7,377 nt of DNA from Bacteroidia bacterium (GTDB taxonomy: Bacteria > Bacteroidota > Bacteroidia > NS11-12g > UBA955): the NCBI GenBank assembly GCA_023258655.1, contig JALQWO010000037.1:5178-12554 (forward strand), in the 5' to 3' direction. A program made the translations under genes and the position numbers. Within the stretch, counting starts at the first letter, position 1; each line of letters opens with the position of its first letter. The notes below the pieces were generated by a model. The model searched no databases, was not told the origin of the DNA, and worked only from the letters and a program-made list of their open reading frames with translations. Positions 1-5,472 of the stretch are shown here, piece by piece.

Positions 1-212
1 TCGAGCGGACCACCCTGGTGCTGGGCATCGCGTACATCCTCTCTGCGGTCTCTGACATCTTCCCGTCGATCTCTCACATCCTCTCGTCTGTCGCGCACGT
101 CTTCTCGGCGGTCTCTGCGTATGCGTTCTCTTCGAATTGTTTGTGCTTCACTGGGCAAAATGGTCAGTCCAAATGCCAAAACAACCAGGGATTTTTGAAT
201 GAGGTTTTTCAT
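1..212 (-). CDS. Exported protein with RREDVRD heptad repeats (5' part, runs off left edge)
   Basis: The frame opens with ATG at 212-210 and stays open to the left edge, giving 70 complete codons; the C-terminus is outside the window. Residues 1-23 form a clear signal peptide: a short basic start (MKNLIQK), a hydrophobic core (about 9-20) and a PSEA end followed by Gln24, so cleavage is expected between Ala23 and Gln24. After a basic linker (25-34) come four perfect tandem copies of RREDVRD (35-62), then a change to AQHQGGPL. A good Shine-Dalgarno (AAGAAAGGAG) lies 8 bases upstream, which fixes the start. The mature part seen here is almost entirely Arg, Asp and Glu, so it is soluble and probably helical; a periplasmic or outer-surface location follows from the signal peptide. 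I do not recognise a characterised function. Similar RREDVRD-rich hypothetical proteins occur in Bacteroidota, to my general knowledge. The gene lies 81 bases downstream of the glycosyltransferase pair on the same strand and could be read through from it or use its own promoter. Coding status is well supported; function is unknown. Confidence 0.85.
   Translation of the reverse strand, partial: MKNLIQKSLVVLAFGLTILPSEAQTIRRERIRRDRREDVRDRREDVRDRREDVRDRREDVRDAQHQGGPL
27..110 (-). repeat. Four tandem 21-bp units encoding RREDVRD
   Basis: Residues 35-62 of the leftmost protein are four exact copies of the heptad RREDVRD. At DNA level the four 21-base units differ at many third positions and in Arg codon family: CGC, CGA, CGG and AGA are all used, Asp is GAC or GAT, Glu is GAA or GAG, Val is GTG, GTC or GTA. 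Identical protein with diverged codons indicates selection on the amino-acid sequence rather than a recent DNA duplication. A degenerate extra unit (RRERIRRD, 27-34) precedes the array. Confidence 0.9.
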
Positions 213-220
213 GTTGATTT

Positions 221-230
221 CTCCTTTCTT
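221..230 (-). promoter_or_regulatory. Ribosome binding site of the heptad-repeat gene
   Basis: On the minus strand AAGAAAGGAG ends 8 bases before the ATG at 212. It is the only strong Shine-Dalgarno sequence found next to a start in this window and it decides the start of the leftmost gene. Confidence 0.75.
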
Positions 231-255
231 AATCCTATGACTATGAAAATCGTGC

Positions 256-263
256 CAAGTTTA
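256..263 (-). promoter_or_regulatory. Candidate -7 promoter box for the heptad-repeat gene
   Basis: The minus strand reads TAAACTTG, one mismatch from the Bacteroidota -7 consensus TAnnTTTG. A start a few bases downstream would give a leader of roughly 35-40 bases that contains the ribosome binding site. No convincing -33 TTTG is seen at the usual distance, so this is tentative. The alternative is read-through from the glycosyltransferase genes, since no terminator hairpin is visible between 213 and 293. Confidence 0.3.
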
Positions 264-293
264 ATTGGAACGAAAAAGTCATTAAAAAAGAGA

Positions 294-1439
294 TTAAGCG
301 GTAACGGATTCTAAAGCCAAAACCATGGATGGCCAGCTGAATTGCTGTTTCAATGTATGGATGTTGGTGCGCATGGTAGCAAGACGATCGGGTACATACA
401 TCGCAGCGATGGCCTCAGCCAGGGCTTCCGCCGTAGGTTCGCACACCCAGCCAGCTTCTCCGTGGGGTACCAACTCGCTCAATCCGCCCACATTGGTAAT
501 AATCATCGGTAATTCAAAGTGGTAAGCCACTTGGGACACTCCGCTTTGTGTGGCATTTCGATAAGGTTGAGCCACCAAGTCACTCACCGAAAAATACAAC
601 CGAACATCCCCGTTGGGAATGAACTTGGTATGCAAAACTACCCGGTCGCTGATTCCTTTGTTGGCAATGATATCGTTATACGGTGCCTCGTCTTCGTAAT
701 ACTCGCCTGCAACGAGTAACTTTACATCGCTCAGGGAGTTGGGTAACAGTGCCATCGCCTCAAGCAATAAATCCAGCCCTTTGTAATGTCTGATAAACCC
801 GAAAAAGAGTATGTATCGATCTGCGGGATCCAAGTCCAATACCTTGCAGGCCTCTTGGCGATCAACAATTTCGCCAAAATTATCGTAAAGCGGATGTGCG
901 TGATAGGCGGTTTTCGCCACGGGCTTCGATAGGGGGAATTCCTGCAAATCGGACAGAACTTTTTTGCTCATCGCCACCGCGCCATCCAATACCGGCAAGA
1001 AAAATTTGCTAAAGGGGGTGTCGAAAAATCGGCGTTCGTGCGGGATGATGTTGTCTGTAATGGCCAAGATTTGTGTATGGCCGTTCGATTTCACTATGCG
1101 AGCAAATGTGCCAAAACAGGGGCCAAAAAAGGGCATCCAATAACGAAAGATGACCACATCGGGTTTGATGCGTTTGTATTTTATTCCTGTATTGACCCAA
1201 TTCAATGGATTCACAGAATTTAATGCGATGTCGATGTCCAAATCTTCGGGTTTTGGATCGTCACTGAACTGCGACTGTCCCGGAAACAAAAAATTGGGGT
1301 ATTGCAGGGAAAATGTGAGCAGGGTAACCTTGTTTTTTTGTTGCAGTTCTCTGGCCAAACGCTCGTTGTAGGTAGCCAAGCCCCCGCGCAGCGGGTGGGC
1401 AGGACCAACAATCAAGATGTGCTTGCCTTCAAAACGCAT
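294..1439 (-). CDS. GT4-type glycosyltransferase
   Basis: This 381-residue protein has the two-domain GT-B layout of retaining family 4 glycosyltransferases, which transfer a sugar from a nucleotide-sugar to a glycan or lipid-linked acceptor at the cytoplasmic face of the membrane. The N-terminal half begins with a beta strand and the glycine loop HPLRGGLATY (15-24) followed by an ERLARELQ helix. The C-terminal half begins near 209 with YILFFGFIRHYKGLDLLLEA; Arg217 and Lys220 match the donor-phosphate contacts of the family. Near the end, QSGVSQVAYHFELP (298-311) and VGGLSE (317-322) mark the donor-sugar site. The first Glu of the usual E-x7-E pair is not evident; Gln298 lies about where it would be. 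The length is normal for the family. No signal peptide or membrane helix is seen. The ATG at 1439 shares one base with the TGA of the upstream glycosyltransferase (TGATG), so translational coupling is likely; an in-frame TTG at 1442 is less likely as start. Sugar and acceptor cannot be told from sequence. Family assignment is secure. Confidence 0.93.
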   Translation of the reverse strand: MRFEGKHILIVGPAHPLRGGLATYNERLARELQQKNKVTLLTFSLQYPNFLFPGQSQFSDDPKPEDLDIDIALNSVNPLNWVNTGIKYKRIKPDVVIFRYWMPFFGPCFGTFARIVKSNGHTQILAITDNIIPHERRFFDTPFSKFFLPVLDGAVAMSKKVLSDLQEFPLSKPVAKTAYHAHPLYDNFGEIVDRQEACKVLDLDPADRYILFFGFIRHYKGLDLLLEAMALLPNSLSDVKLLVAGEYYEDEAPYNDIIANKGISDRVVLHTKFIPNGDVRLYFSVSDLVAQPYRNATQSGVSQVAYHFELPMIITNVGGLSELVPHGEAGWVCEPTAEALAEAIAAMYVPDRLATMRTNIHTLKQQFSWPSMVLALESVTA

Positions 1440-2392
1440 CAATCGGTTGTTTCCTTGATGTTATAGTTGTTGCGCTCTGGGTTGGAACGACTCACCAATT
1501 CACCAATGAAACCTGCCAAAAATAGCTGTGTTCCAATGATCATCGCTACCAAGCCAATATAGAAAAGAGGGTTGTCCGTAACCAACGGCGCCCGCTTGCT
1601 TTGCATTACATAAATCAATTTGTCTATGAGTATCCAGCACGCCGTAAATGCGCCAATGAGGAAGCTCAACACCCCCAGCAGTCCGAAAAAATGCATGGGT
1701 TTTTTGCCAAACTTGCTCATGAAGAAAAGGCTCATCAAATCCAAGAAGCCATTGACAAAACGATTCATGCCAAACTTGGTATGTCCATATTTCCGCGCTT
1801 GATGCACCACCACTTTTTCTCCAATTTTGGGGAATCCCGCCCATTTGGCGATGACGGGGATATAACGGTGCATTTCGCCGTAGACTTCAATGTTCTTAAC
1901 AACCTCGTTACGGTAGGCTTTTAACCCACAGTTGAAATCGTGCAATTCCAAATCGCTGATCTTGCGCGTTGCCCAGTTGAACAATTTCGTTGGGATGGTT
2001 TTGCTCAAGGGGTCATAACGTTTTTTCTTCCAACCACTCACTACATGATAACCCTCTTCCAGAATCATGCTCCGCAAGGCCGGTATTTCGTCTGGAGAGT
2101 CCTGCAAATCCGCATCCATGGTGATAACAACCTCGCCCTTGGCCTCCGCAAATCCCACATTCAAGGCTGCACTCTTGCCATAATTGGTCCGGAATCGGAA
2201 ACCCCTTACGTTGGGATCCTGTTGTCGGAGACGTTGAATGATTTCCCATGAAGAATCTGAACTGCCGTCATCGAGCAGCAATACCTCATATGTCAGGTTT
2301 TCTTGCTTACAAACGCGCACGATCCAAGCGTGCAATTCGGGCAAGGATTCGGCTTCGTTGTACAAGGGAATGACCAGGGAAACGTTGAGCAT
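1439..2392 (-). CDS. Membrane-anchored family 2 glycosyltransferase (DPM1/GtrB/ArnC-like)
   Basis: The 317-residue product has an N-terminal GT-A domain and two C-terminal membrane helices, the layout of enzymes that load a sugar from a nucleotide donor onto a polyprenyl phosphate such as undecaprenyl phosphate. Visible motifs in order are: VSLVIPLYNEAESLPEL (4-20), the nucleotide-binding LLDDGSSD (39-46), NYGKSAALNVGF (70-81), the metal and donor motif DADLQD (93-98), FNCGLKAY (153-160), GEMHRYIP (172-179) and the acceptor-loop signature RKYGHTKFG (200-208). Hydrophobic helices lie at about 234-256 and 276-298, followed by a short polar tail. Length and all key residues are normal. The gene starts 57 bases downstream of trpS and its stop overlaps the start of the GT4 gene, so the two transferases form a translationally coupled pair, probably in lipid-linked or surface glycan synthesis. 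The nucleotide-sugar used cannot be predicted. Family is certain; the polyprenyl-phosphate acceptor is an inference from the C-terminal helices and loop. Confidence 0.94.
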   Translation of the reverse strand: MLNVSLVIPLYNEAESLPELHAWIVRVCKQENLTYEVLLLDDGSSDSSWEIIQRLRQQDPNVRGFRFRTNYGKSAALNVGFAEAKGEVVITMDADLQDSPDEIPALRSMILEEGYHVVSGWKKKRYDPLSKTIPTKLFNWATRKISDLELHDFNCGLKAYRNEVVKNIEVYGEMHRYIPVIAKWAGFPKIGEKVVVHQARKYGHTKFGMNRFVNGFLDLMSLFFMSKFGKKPMHFFGLLGVLSFLIGAFTACWILIDKLIYVMQSKRAPLVTDNPLFYIGLVAMIIGTQLFLAGFIGELVSRSNPERNNYNIKETTD

Positions 2393-2397
2393 GGGTG

Positions 2398-2404
2398 CAA
2401 TTTA
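2398..2404 (-). promoter_or_regulatory. Weak -7-like box before the GT2 gene
   Basis: In the 57-base gap after trpS the minus strand reads TAAATTG, five bases before the ATG at 2392. This is TAnnTTTG with one T missing and sits at nearly the same place as the perfect boxes of trpS and the divergent oxidoreductase. It may allow separate transcription of the glycosyltransferase pair. No Shine-Dalgarno sequence is seen before this ATG, which fits a leaderless start but is also common for linked genes in this phylum. Confidence 0.25.
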
Positions 2405-2449
2405 GTATAAAGCGATGGAAATAGTGATATTGGTGGCCTTCAATGGGGA

Positions 2450-3448
2450 TTAACGATGGCCAAAACCGATAATTTCGCGTACTTCACGCAAGGTTTTTTG
2501 AGCCGATGCCCGGGCTTTCTCGGCCCCGTATTTGGCAATTTCATTCAATCGTTTTTCATCGCCCAAGGTGCGCTGGATTTTGTCGCGAAGCGGCGCGATG
2601 AAGATCTCCATGTCCGCAGCCAGCTGTTTTTTCAAATCCCCATAACGGATGGTGCCTGCCTTGTGGGCTTCGTCAAAGAATTGGATGGTATCTGCGGTGC
2701 AAACGAGCGACATGAGGTCGAATAGGTTTTGTACTGGCGCTGATTTGGGGGCTCCGGGTTCTGTTGGACCGCTATCGCTCACGGCGCGCATGATTTTTTT
2801 GTTCAAAACCGCAGCTTCTTCATCGAGATAAATGGTGTCCGCCTCGCCAGCACTTTTGCTCATTTTGCCACTGCCTGTGAGTCCCGGTACTTTGACCAAG
2901 TTCTGGTCGAATGAAAAGGCTTGGGGCTCGGGGAAATACTCATTGTTGTATAGGCGATTGAATCGGTTGGCGAAAGTCCTTGCCATTTCCAAGTGTTGTT
3001 CTTGGTCTTTGCCCACGGGTACTTTCACGCCACGATGCAACAAGATGTCCGCAGCCATCAAGACAGGATAGGTGAGCAAGCCTGCGTTGATGTTGTTGGG
3101 TTGGGTGCGCGCTTTTTCTTTGAATGAGGTTACGCGCTCCAATTCGCCCAAATAGGCATTCATGTTGAGAAATAAATAGAGCTCCGCCGTTTCGGGGACA
3201 TCACTTTGATAGTAAACGGTGCATTTCTCTGGGTCTAATCCCAAGGCAATGTATTCTGCCAAAACCCGTTTTACCGATGCGTTGAGGTCGCCAGGTGTGG
3301 GGTGGGTGGTTAGGCTGTGATAGTCGGCGATGAAAAAATAGGAGTCAAATTGCTCTTGTAGTTTCAGAAAGTTCTTGAAGGCGCCAAAATAGTTGCCTAG
3401 GTGCAATTTTCCGGTGGGACGAATCCCGCTGACTACCACTTCTTTCAT
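2450..3448 (-). CDS. trpS: Tryptophanyl-tRNA synthetase
   Basis: A class I aminoacyl-tRNA synthetase of 332 residues, the normal size for bacterial TrpRS, which activates tryptophan with ATP and charges tRNA-Trp in the cytosol. The opening VSGIRPTGKLHLGNYFGA (6-23) carries the HIGH-type signature as HLGN (16-19). SDVPE (82-86), the MAADILL helix (131-137) and GKDQEQHLE (146-154) are the conserved tryptophan and adenylate pocket segments. The second signature is KMSKS (195-199) inside GLTGSGKMSKSAGE. The remaining C-terminal part is the helical anticodon-binding domain and is complete. The ATG at 3448 is preceded by CCCC and a perfect TAATTTTG box, with no Shine-Dalgarno, so the message is probably leaderless. 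trpS is first in a co-directional run with two glycosyltransferases; this looks like shared transcription rather than a shared pathway. The assignment is secure. Confidence 0.98.
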   Translation of the reverse strand: MKEVVVSGIRPTGKLHLGNYFGAFKNFLKLQEQFDSYFFIADYHSLTTHPTPGDLNASVKRVLAEYIALGLDPEKCTVYYQSDVPETAELYLFLNMNAYLGELERVTSFKEKARTQPNNINAGLLTYPVLMAADILLHRGVKVPVGKDQEQHLEMARTFANRFNRLYNNEYFPEPQAFSFDQNLVKVPGLTGSGKMSKSAGEADTIYLDEEAAVLNKKIMRAVSDSGPTEPGAPKSAPVQNLFDLMSLVCTADTIQFFDEAHKAGTIRYGDLKKQLAADMEIFIAPLRDKIQRTLGDEKRLNEIAKYGAEKARASAQKTLREVREIIGFGHR

Positions 3449-3452
3449 GGGG

Positions 3453-3460
3453 CAAAATTA
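3453..3460 (-). promoter_or_regulatory. -7 promoter box of trpS
   Basis: The minus strand reads TAATTTTG, a perfect match to the Bacteroidota sigma factor -7 element TAnnTTTG. Only four bases (CCCC) separate it from the trpS ATG, so transcription would begin at or within a few bases of the start codon. A -33 TTTG at the usual spacing is not evident (GTTC is found there). Confidence 0.55.
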
Positions 3461-3566
3461 GGAAAATCAAGGTGTTTTTGAACGGACTGTCGACAAATGC
3501 ATGGGGATCATCGCAGAGAATCCCCTGAAAAAAGGATTTGTGCGGGAGAAAAGGGAGCGCTGTGTG

Positions 3567-3574
3567 TATTTTTG
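3567..3574 (+). promoter_or_regulatory. -7 promoter box of the FAD-dependent dehydrogenase gene
   Basis: TATTTTTG is a perfect TAnnTTTG match and lies four bases (TGGC) upstream of the ATG at 3579, the same geometry as on the divergent trpS side. It supports 3579 as the true start, because an ATG at 3501 would lie upstream of this promoter. The nearest TTTG upstream (3537-3540) is 26 bases away, longer than the usual spacing for a -33 element. Confidence 0.5.
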
Positions 3575-3578
3575 TGGC

Positions 3579-5117
3579 ATGCCCAAGTCTATCCAATTGA
3601 AGTTTCTCCCGGCAGAGTTGGGTGATGAGGTTGGAGTAAATCGCAAGTTTTGCAAGGAAGCAGGGGTGGCCAACGGGTTGGTGGTGTGGAAGAAAAAGAG
3701 TTTGGATGCCCGCGGTAGACAGCCTTTTTTCTTGATTACGGCAGAAGTTTATGGCAAAGGTGAGGAGCGGGTAGCGGATTTGGGATTTCAATTGAAAGAT
3801 GTTTCTCAGTGCAAGGAGGTCCATGTTGTGGGCGCCGGTCCGGCTGGATTGTTTTGTGCGTTGGAATTGATTGAATTGGGGTACAAGCCCATCGTGTTGG
3901 AGCGAGGCAAGGGGGTCAAGGAACGTCGGAGGGATTTGGCCTTGATGAATCGAGAGAAATTGGTCAATCCAGAGAGCAATTATTGTTTTGGAGAGGGCGG
4001 TGCGGGGACGTATTCTGACGGGAAATTGTACACGCGCAGCAATAAGCGAGGACCTGTCCAAAAAGTCTTGCGTTGCTTGGTAGATCACGGGGCGCCGGAG
4101 GCAATTACTTATGAGGCACACCCGCATATCGGAACAAACAAGTTGCCACAGTTGGTCGAAGGTTTGCGGAAATCCATTGAGGATTGTGGGGGTGAGGTCC
4201 GGTTTAATGCCAGGGTAGATGGACTCGATGTTCAGGCCGGTGCTATTCGGTCTTTGGTGTTGCAGGGTGGAGATCGCTTGGTTGTGAATGCGGTGGTGCT
4301 TGCCACTGGGCATTCTGCGAGGGATGTTTTTGAGTTATTGGATCGCTCGGGCGTGGCGATAGAGGCTAAGCCTTTCGCGATAGGCGTTCGATTGGAGCAT
4401 CCCCAACAGCTGATTGATCAGATACAATATAAGTGTGAAGTTCGGGGCGATGCCTTGCCACCGTCGAGTTATAGTTTGGTGGAGCAGATTCAAGGGCGGG
4501 GTGTTTTTTCATTCTGCATGTGTCCGGGTGGTATCATTGCACCGGCCGCTACCGCGGCCGGTGAGGTGGTTGTGAATGGCTGGAGCCCCAGCAAACGCAA
4601 TGGAAGGTTTGCCAATTCGGGGTATGTTGTAACGGTAGACGATCGCGATTTTGCGCCCTTTGAAAAGGCCGGCGCATTGCGTGCGTTGCGCTATCAACAG
4701 CACTGGGAAAAAACGGCGTTTGAGGCCACAGGAAGTCTGAGTGCACCCGCCCAGCGTATGGAGGATTTTATTCAAGGAAAAGTGAGTGCCAATTTGCCTG
4801 AAAATAGTTATTTGCCCGGATTGGTGTCGTGCGGGATTGATGGCGTTTTGTCGCCAGCAGTACACAACCGGATTCGGGAGTCGCTTGTTGTGCTGGGTAA
4901 AAAGATGAAAGGGTTTCGCACGAATGAAGCGATATTGGTGGGTGTGGAGTCAAGAACATCTTCTCCGATTCGGATTCCAAGGTTGTCTGAATCGTTGCAA
5001 CACACAGAGATTGGTAATTTGTATCCTTGCGGGGAGGGTGCGGGATATGCGGGTGGAATTATGAGTGCGGCGCTCGATGGAATGCGGGTAGCGAACGCCT
5101 GTGCTCTTCATCTGTAA
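3579..5117 (+). CDS. FAD-dependent dehydrogenase of the COG2509 type
   Basis: The 512-residue product is a flavoprotein of the uncharacterised FAD-dependent dehydrogenase family COG2509; its substrate is not known. A small N-terminal domain (about 1-78) precedes a Rossmann fold. The dinucleotide motif is VVGAGPAGLFCALEL (83-97), with Glu108 ending the second strand (VLERG) to bind the ribose. NYCFGEGGAGTYSDGKL (134-150) is the family's conserved FAD-contact segment. VVLATGHSARDVF carries the ATG motif at 242-244. VESRTSSPIRI (456-466) and CGEGAGYAGGI (484-494) form the C-terminal FAD-binding signature. There is no signal peptide or membrane segment, so the enzyme is cytosolic. Start choice: the frame is open back to an ATG at 3501, but the extra 26 residues do not resemble the family start, and a perfect -7 box lies just before 3579. 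The gene is divergent from trpS and stands alone. Family is secure; reaction and partner are unknown. Confidence 0.93.
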   Translation: MPKSIQLKFLPAELGDEVGVNRKFCKEAGVANGLVVWKKKSLDARGRQPFFLITAEVYGKGEERVADLGFQLKDVSQCKEVHVVGAGPAGLFCALELIELGYKPIVLERGKGVKERRRDLALMNREKLVNPESNYCFGEGGAGTYSDGKLYTRSNKRGPVQKVLRCLVDHGAPEAITYEAHPHIGTNKLPQLVEGLRKSIEDCGGEVRFNARVDGLDVQAGAIRSLVLQGGDRLVVNAVVLATGHSARDVFELLDRSGVAIEAKPFAIGVRLEHPQQLIDQIQYKCEVRGDALPPSSYSLVEQIQGRGVFSFCMCPGGIIAPAATAAGEVVVNGWSPSKRNGRFANSGYVVTVDDRDFAPFEKAGALRALRYQQHWEKTAFEATGSLSAPAQRMEDFIQGKVSANLPENSYLPGLVSCGIDGVLSPAVHNRIRESLVVLGKKMKGFRTNEAILVGVESRTSSPIRIPRLSESLQHTEIGNLYPCGEGAGYAGGIMSAALDGMRVANACALHL

Positions 5118-5179
5118 TGGGAATACATCCTTCTATTTTCATGGGAAAGTAATCGAACTGTCGTTTGCCACTGTGGGGC

Positions 5180-5443
5180 AATTACAATTTCCTTGAGTGA
5201 GATGGGTTTCGATGATGCGTTGAATCCTCAAAAAACATTTTATGTATTTTTTCATTGTGCTAAAAAAATGAAAGGTTGTTAAAAGTTTTCAATAACCAGT
5301 TTCGGTTTATTTTCGTCAATAATTATCTATTTTTTGTAGCATCGTCAGTGAAATGACATATTAAAATAACTTTCCTATGTAGTGTTTTTTCTTCTTGATA
5401 TTGCAGTATCAATAGTTTTTTACAGTTATGGAAAATTGTAATT
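5180..5443. repeat. Dispersed 11-bp inverted repeat
   Basis: AATTACAATTT (5180-5190) and its exact reverse complement AAATTGTAATT (5433-5443) lie 242 bases apart, one near each end of the intergenic region. Each arm has the near-palindromic core AATT-NN-AATT. The right arm is 29 bases before the ATG of the long secreted-protein gene, where an operator could act. In DNA this AT-rich a chance match is possible. Confidence 0.35.
5395..5421 (+). terminator. Hairpin followed by T run (terminator or operator-like)
   Basis: TTGATA (5395-5400) and TATCAA (5407-5412) are perfect arms around TTGCAG; allowing one G-T pair the stem is 7 bp with loop TGCA. TAG and six T residues (5416-5421) follow. The shape fits a weak intrinsic terminator for the FAD-dehydrogenase gene, although it lies nearly 280 bases past the stop and the stem has a single G-C pair. 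The 18-base element is also almost a full palindrome, so a repressor site or a leader structure of the next gene is an alternative. Confidence 0.35.
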
Positions 5444-5472
5444 ACTATATAAATATTGGAAACAAAAACCAT

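Larger units (their letters stand above)
5118..5472 (+). other. 355-base AT-rich intergenic region
   Basis: No open frame with coding character is seen on either strand. The stretch carries separated A or T runs of six or seven bases (at about 5230, 5247, 5262, 5330, 5385 and 5416), a hairpin followed by a T run (5395-5421) and an 11-base inverted repeat (5180-5190 with 5433-5443). It must hold the end of the FAD-dehydrogenase transcript and the promoter of the long secreted-protein gene. A box with one extra base (TA, nnn, TTTG at 5328-5336) and TAACTTTC at 5367-5374 are imperfect -7 candidates; neither has a good -33 partner, so I do not choose between them. Confidence 0.6.

Noticed and set aside
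245..263. Sigma-54-like promoter (TTGGCACG) upstream of the heptad-repeat gene, minus strand
   Set aside because: The -24 half fits, but the -12 GC is replaced by AT at the required spacing, so the pair is incomplete.
18..314. 98-residue plus-strand frame at the left edge
   Set aside because: It is the antisense of the heptad-repeat gene; its Ser/Val-rich periodic start is the reverse complement of the RREDVRD codons, and the minus-strand frame has a signal peptide and a ribosome binding site.
1440..1442. TTG as the start of the GT4 gene
   Set aside because: It adds only one residue, and the ATG at 1439 forms a standard TGATG overlap with the upstream stop.
3345..4313. 322-residue open frame on the minus strand overlapping the start of trpS and the FAD dehydrogenase
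   Set aside because: Both overlapped genes are securely identified in other frames, and the translation shows no family character, being rich in His, Gln and Leu as expected from an antisense shadow.
5250..5273. Hairpin TTTCATT...AATGAAA as terminator of the FAD dehydrogenase
   Set aside because: Seven pairs with a single G-C, a 10-base loop and no T run after it; too weak to call.
5274..5297. Stem GGTTGTT...AATAACC after the FAD dehydrogenase
   Set aside because: Contains one G-T pair, has a 10-base loop and no following T run, so it does not look like an intrinsic terminator.
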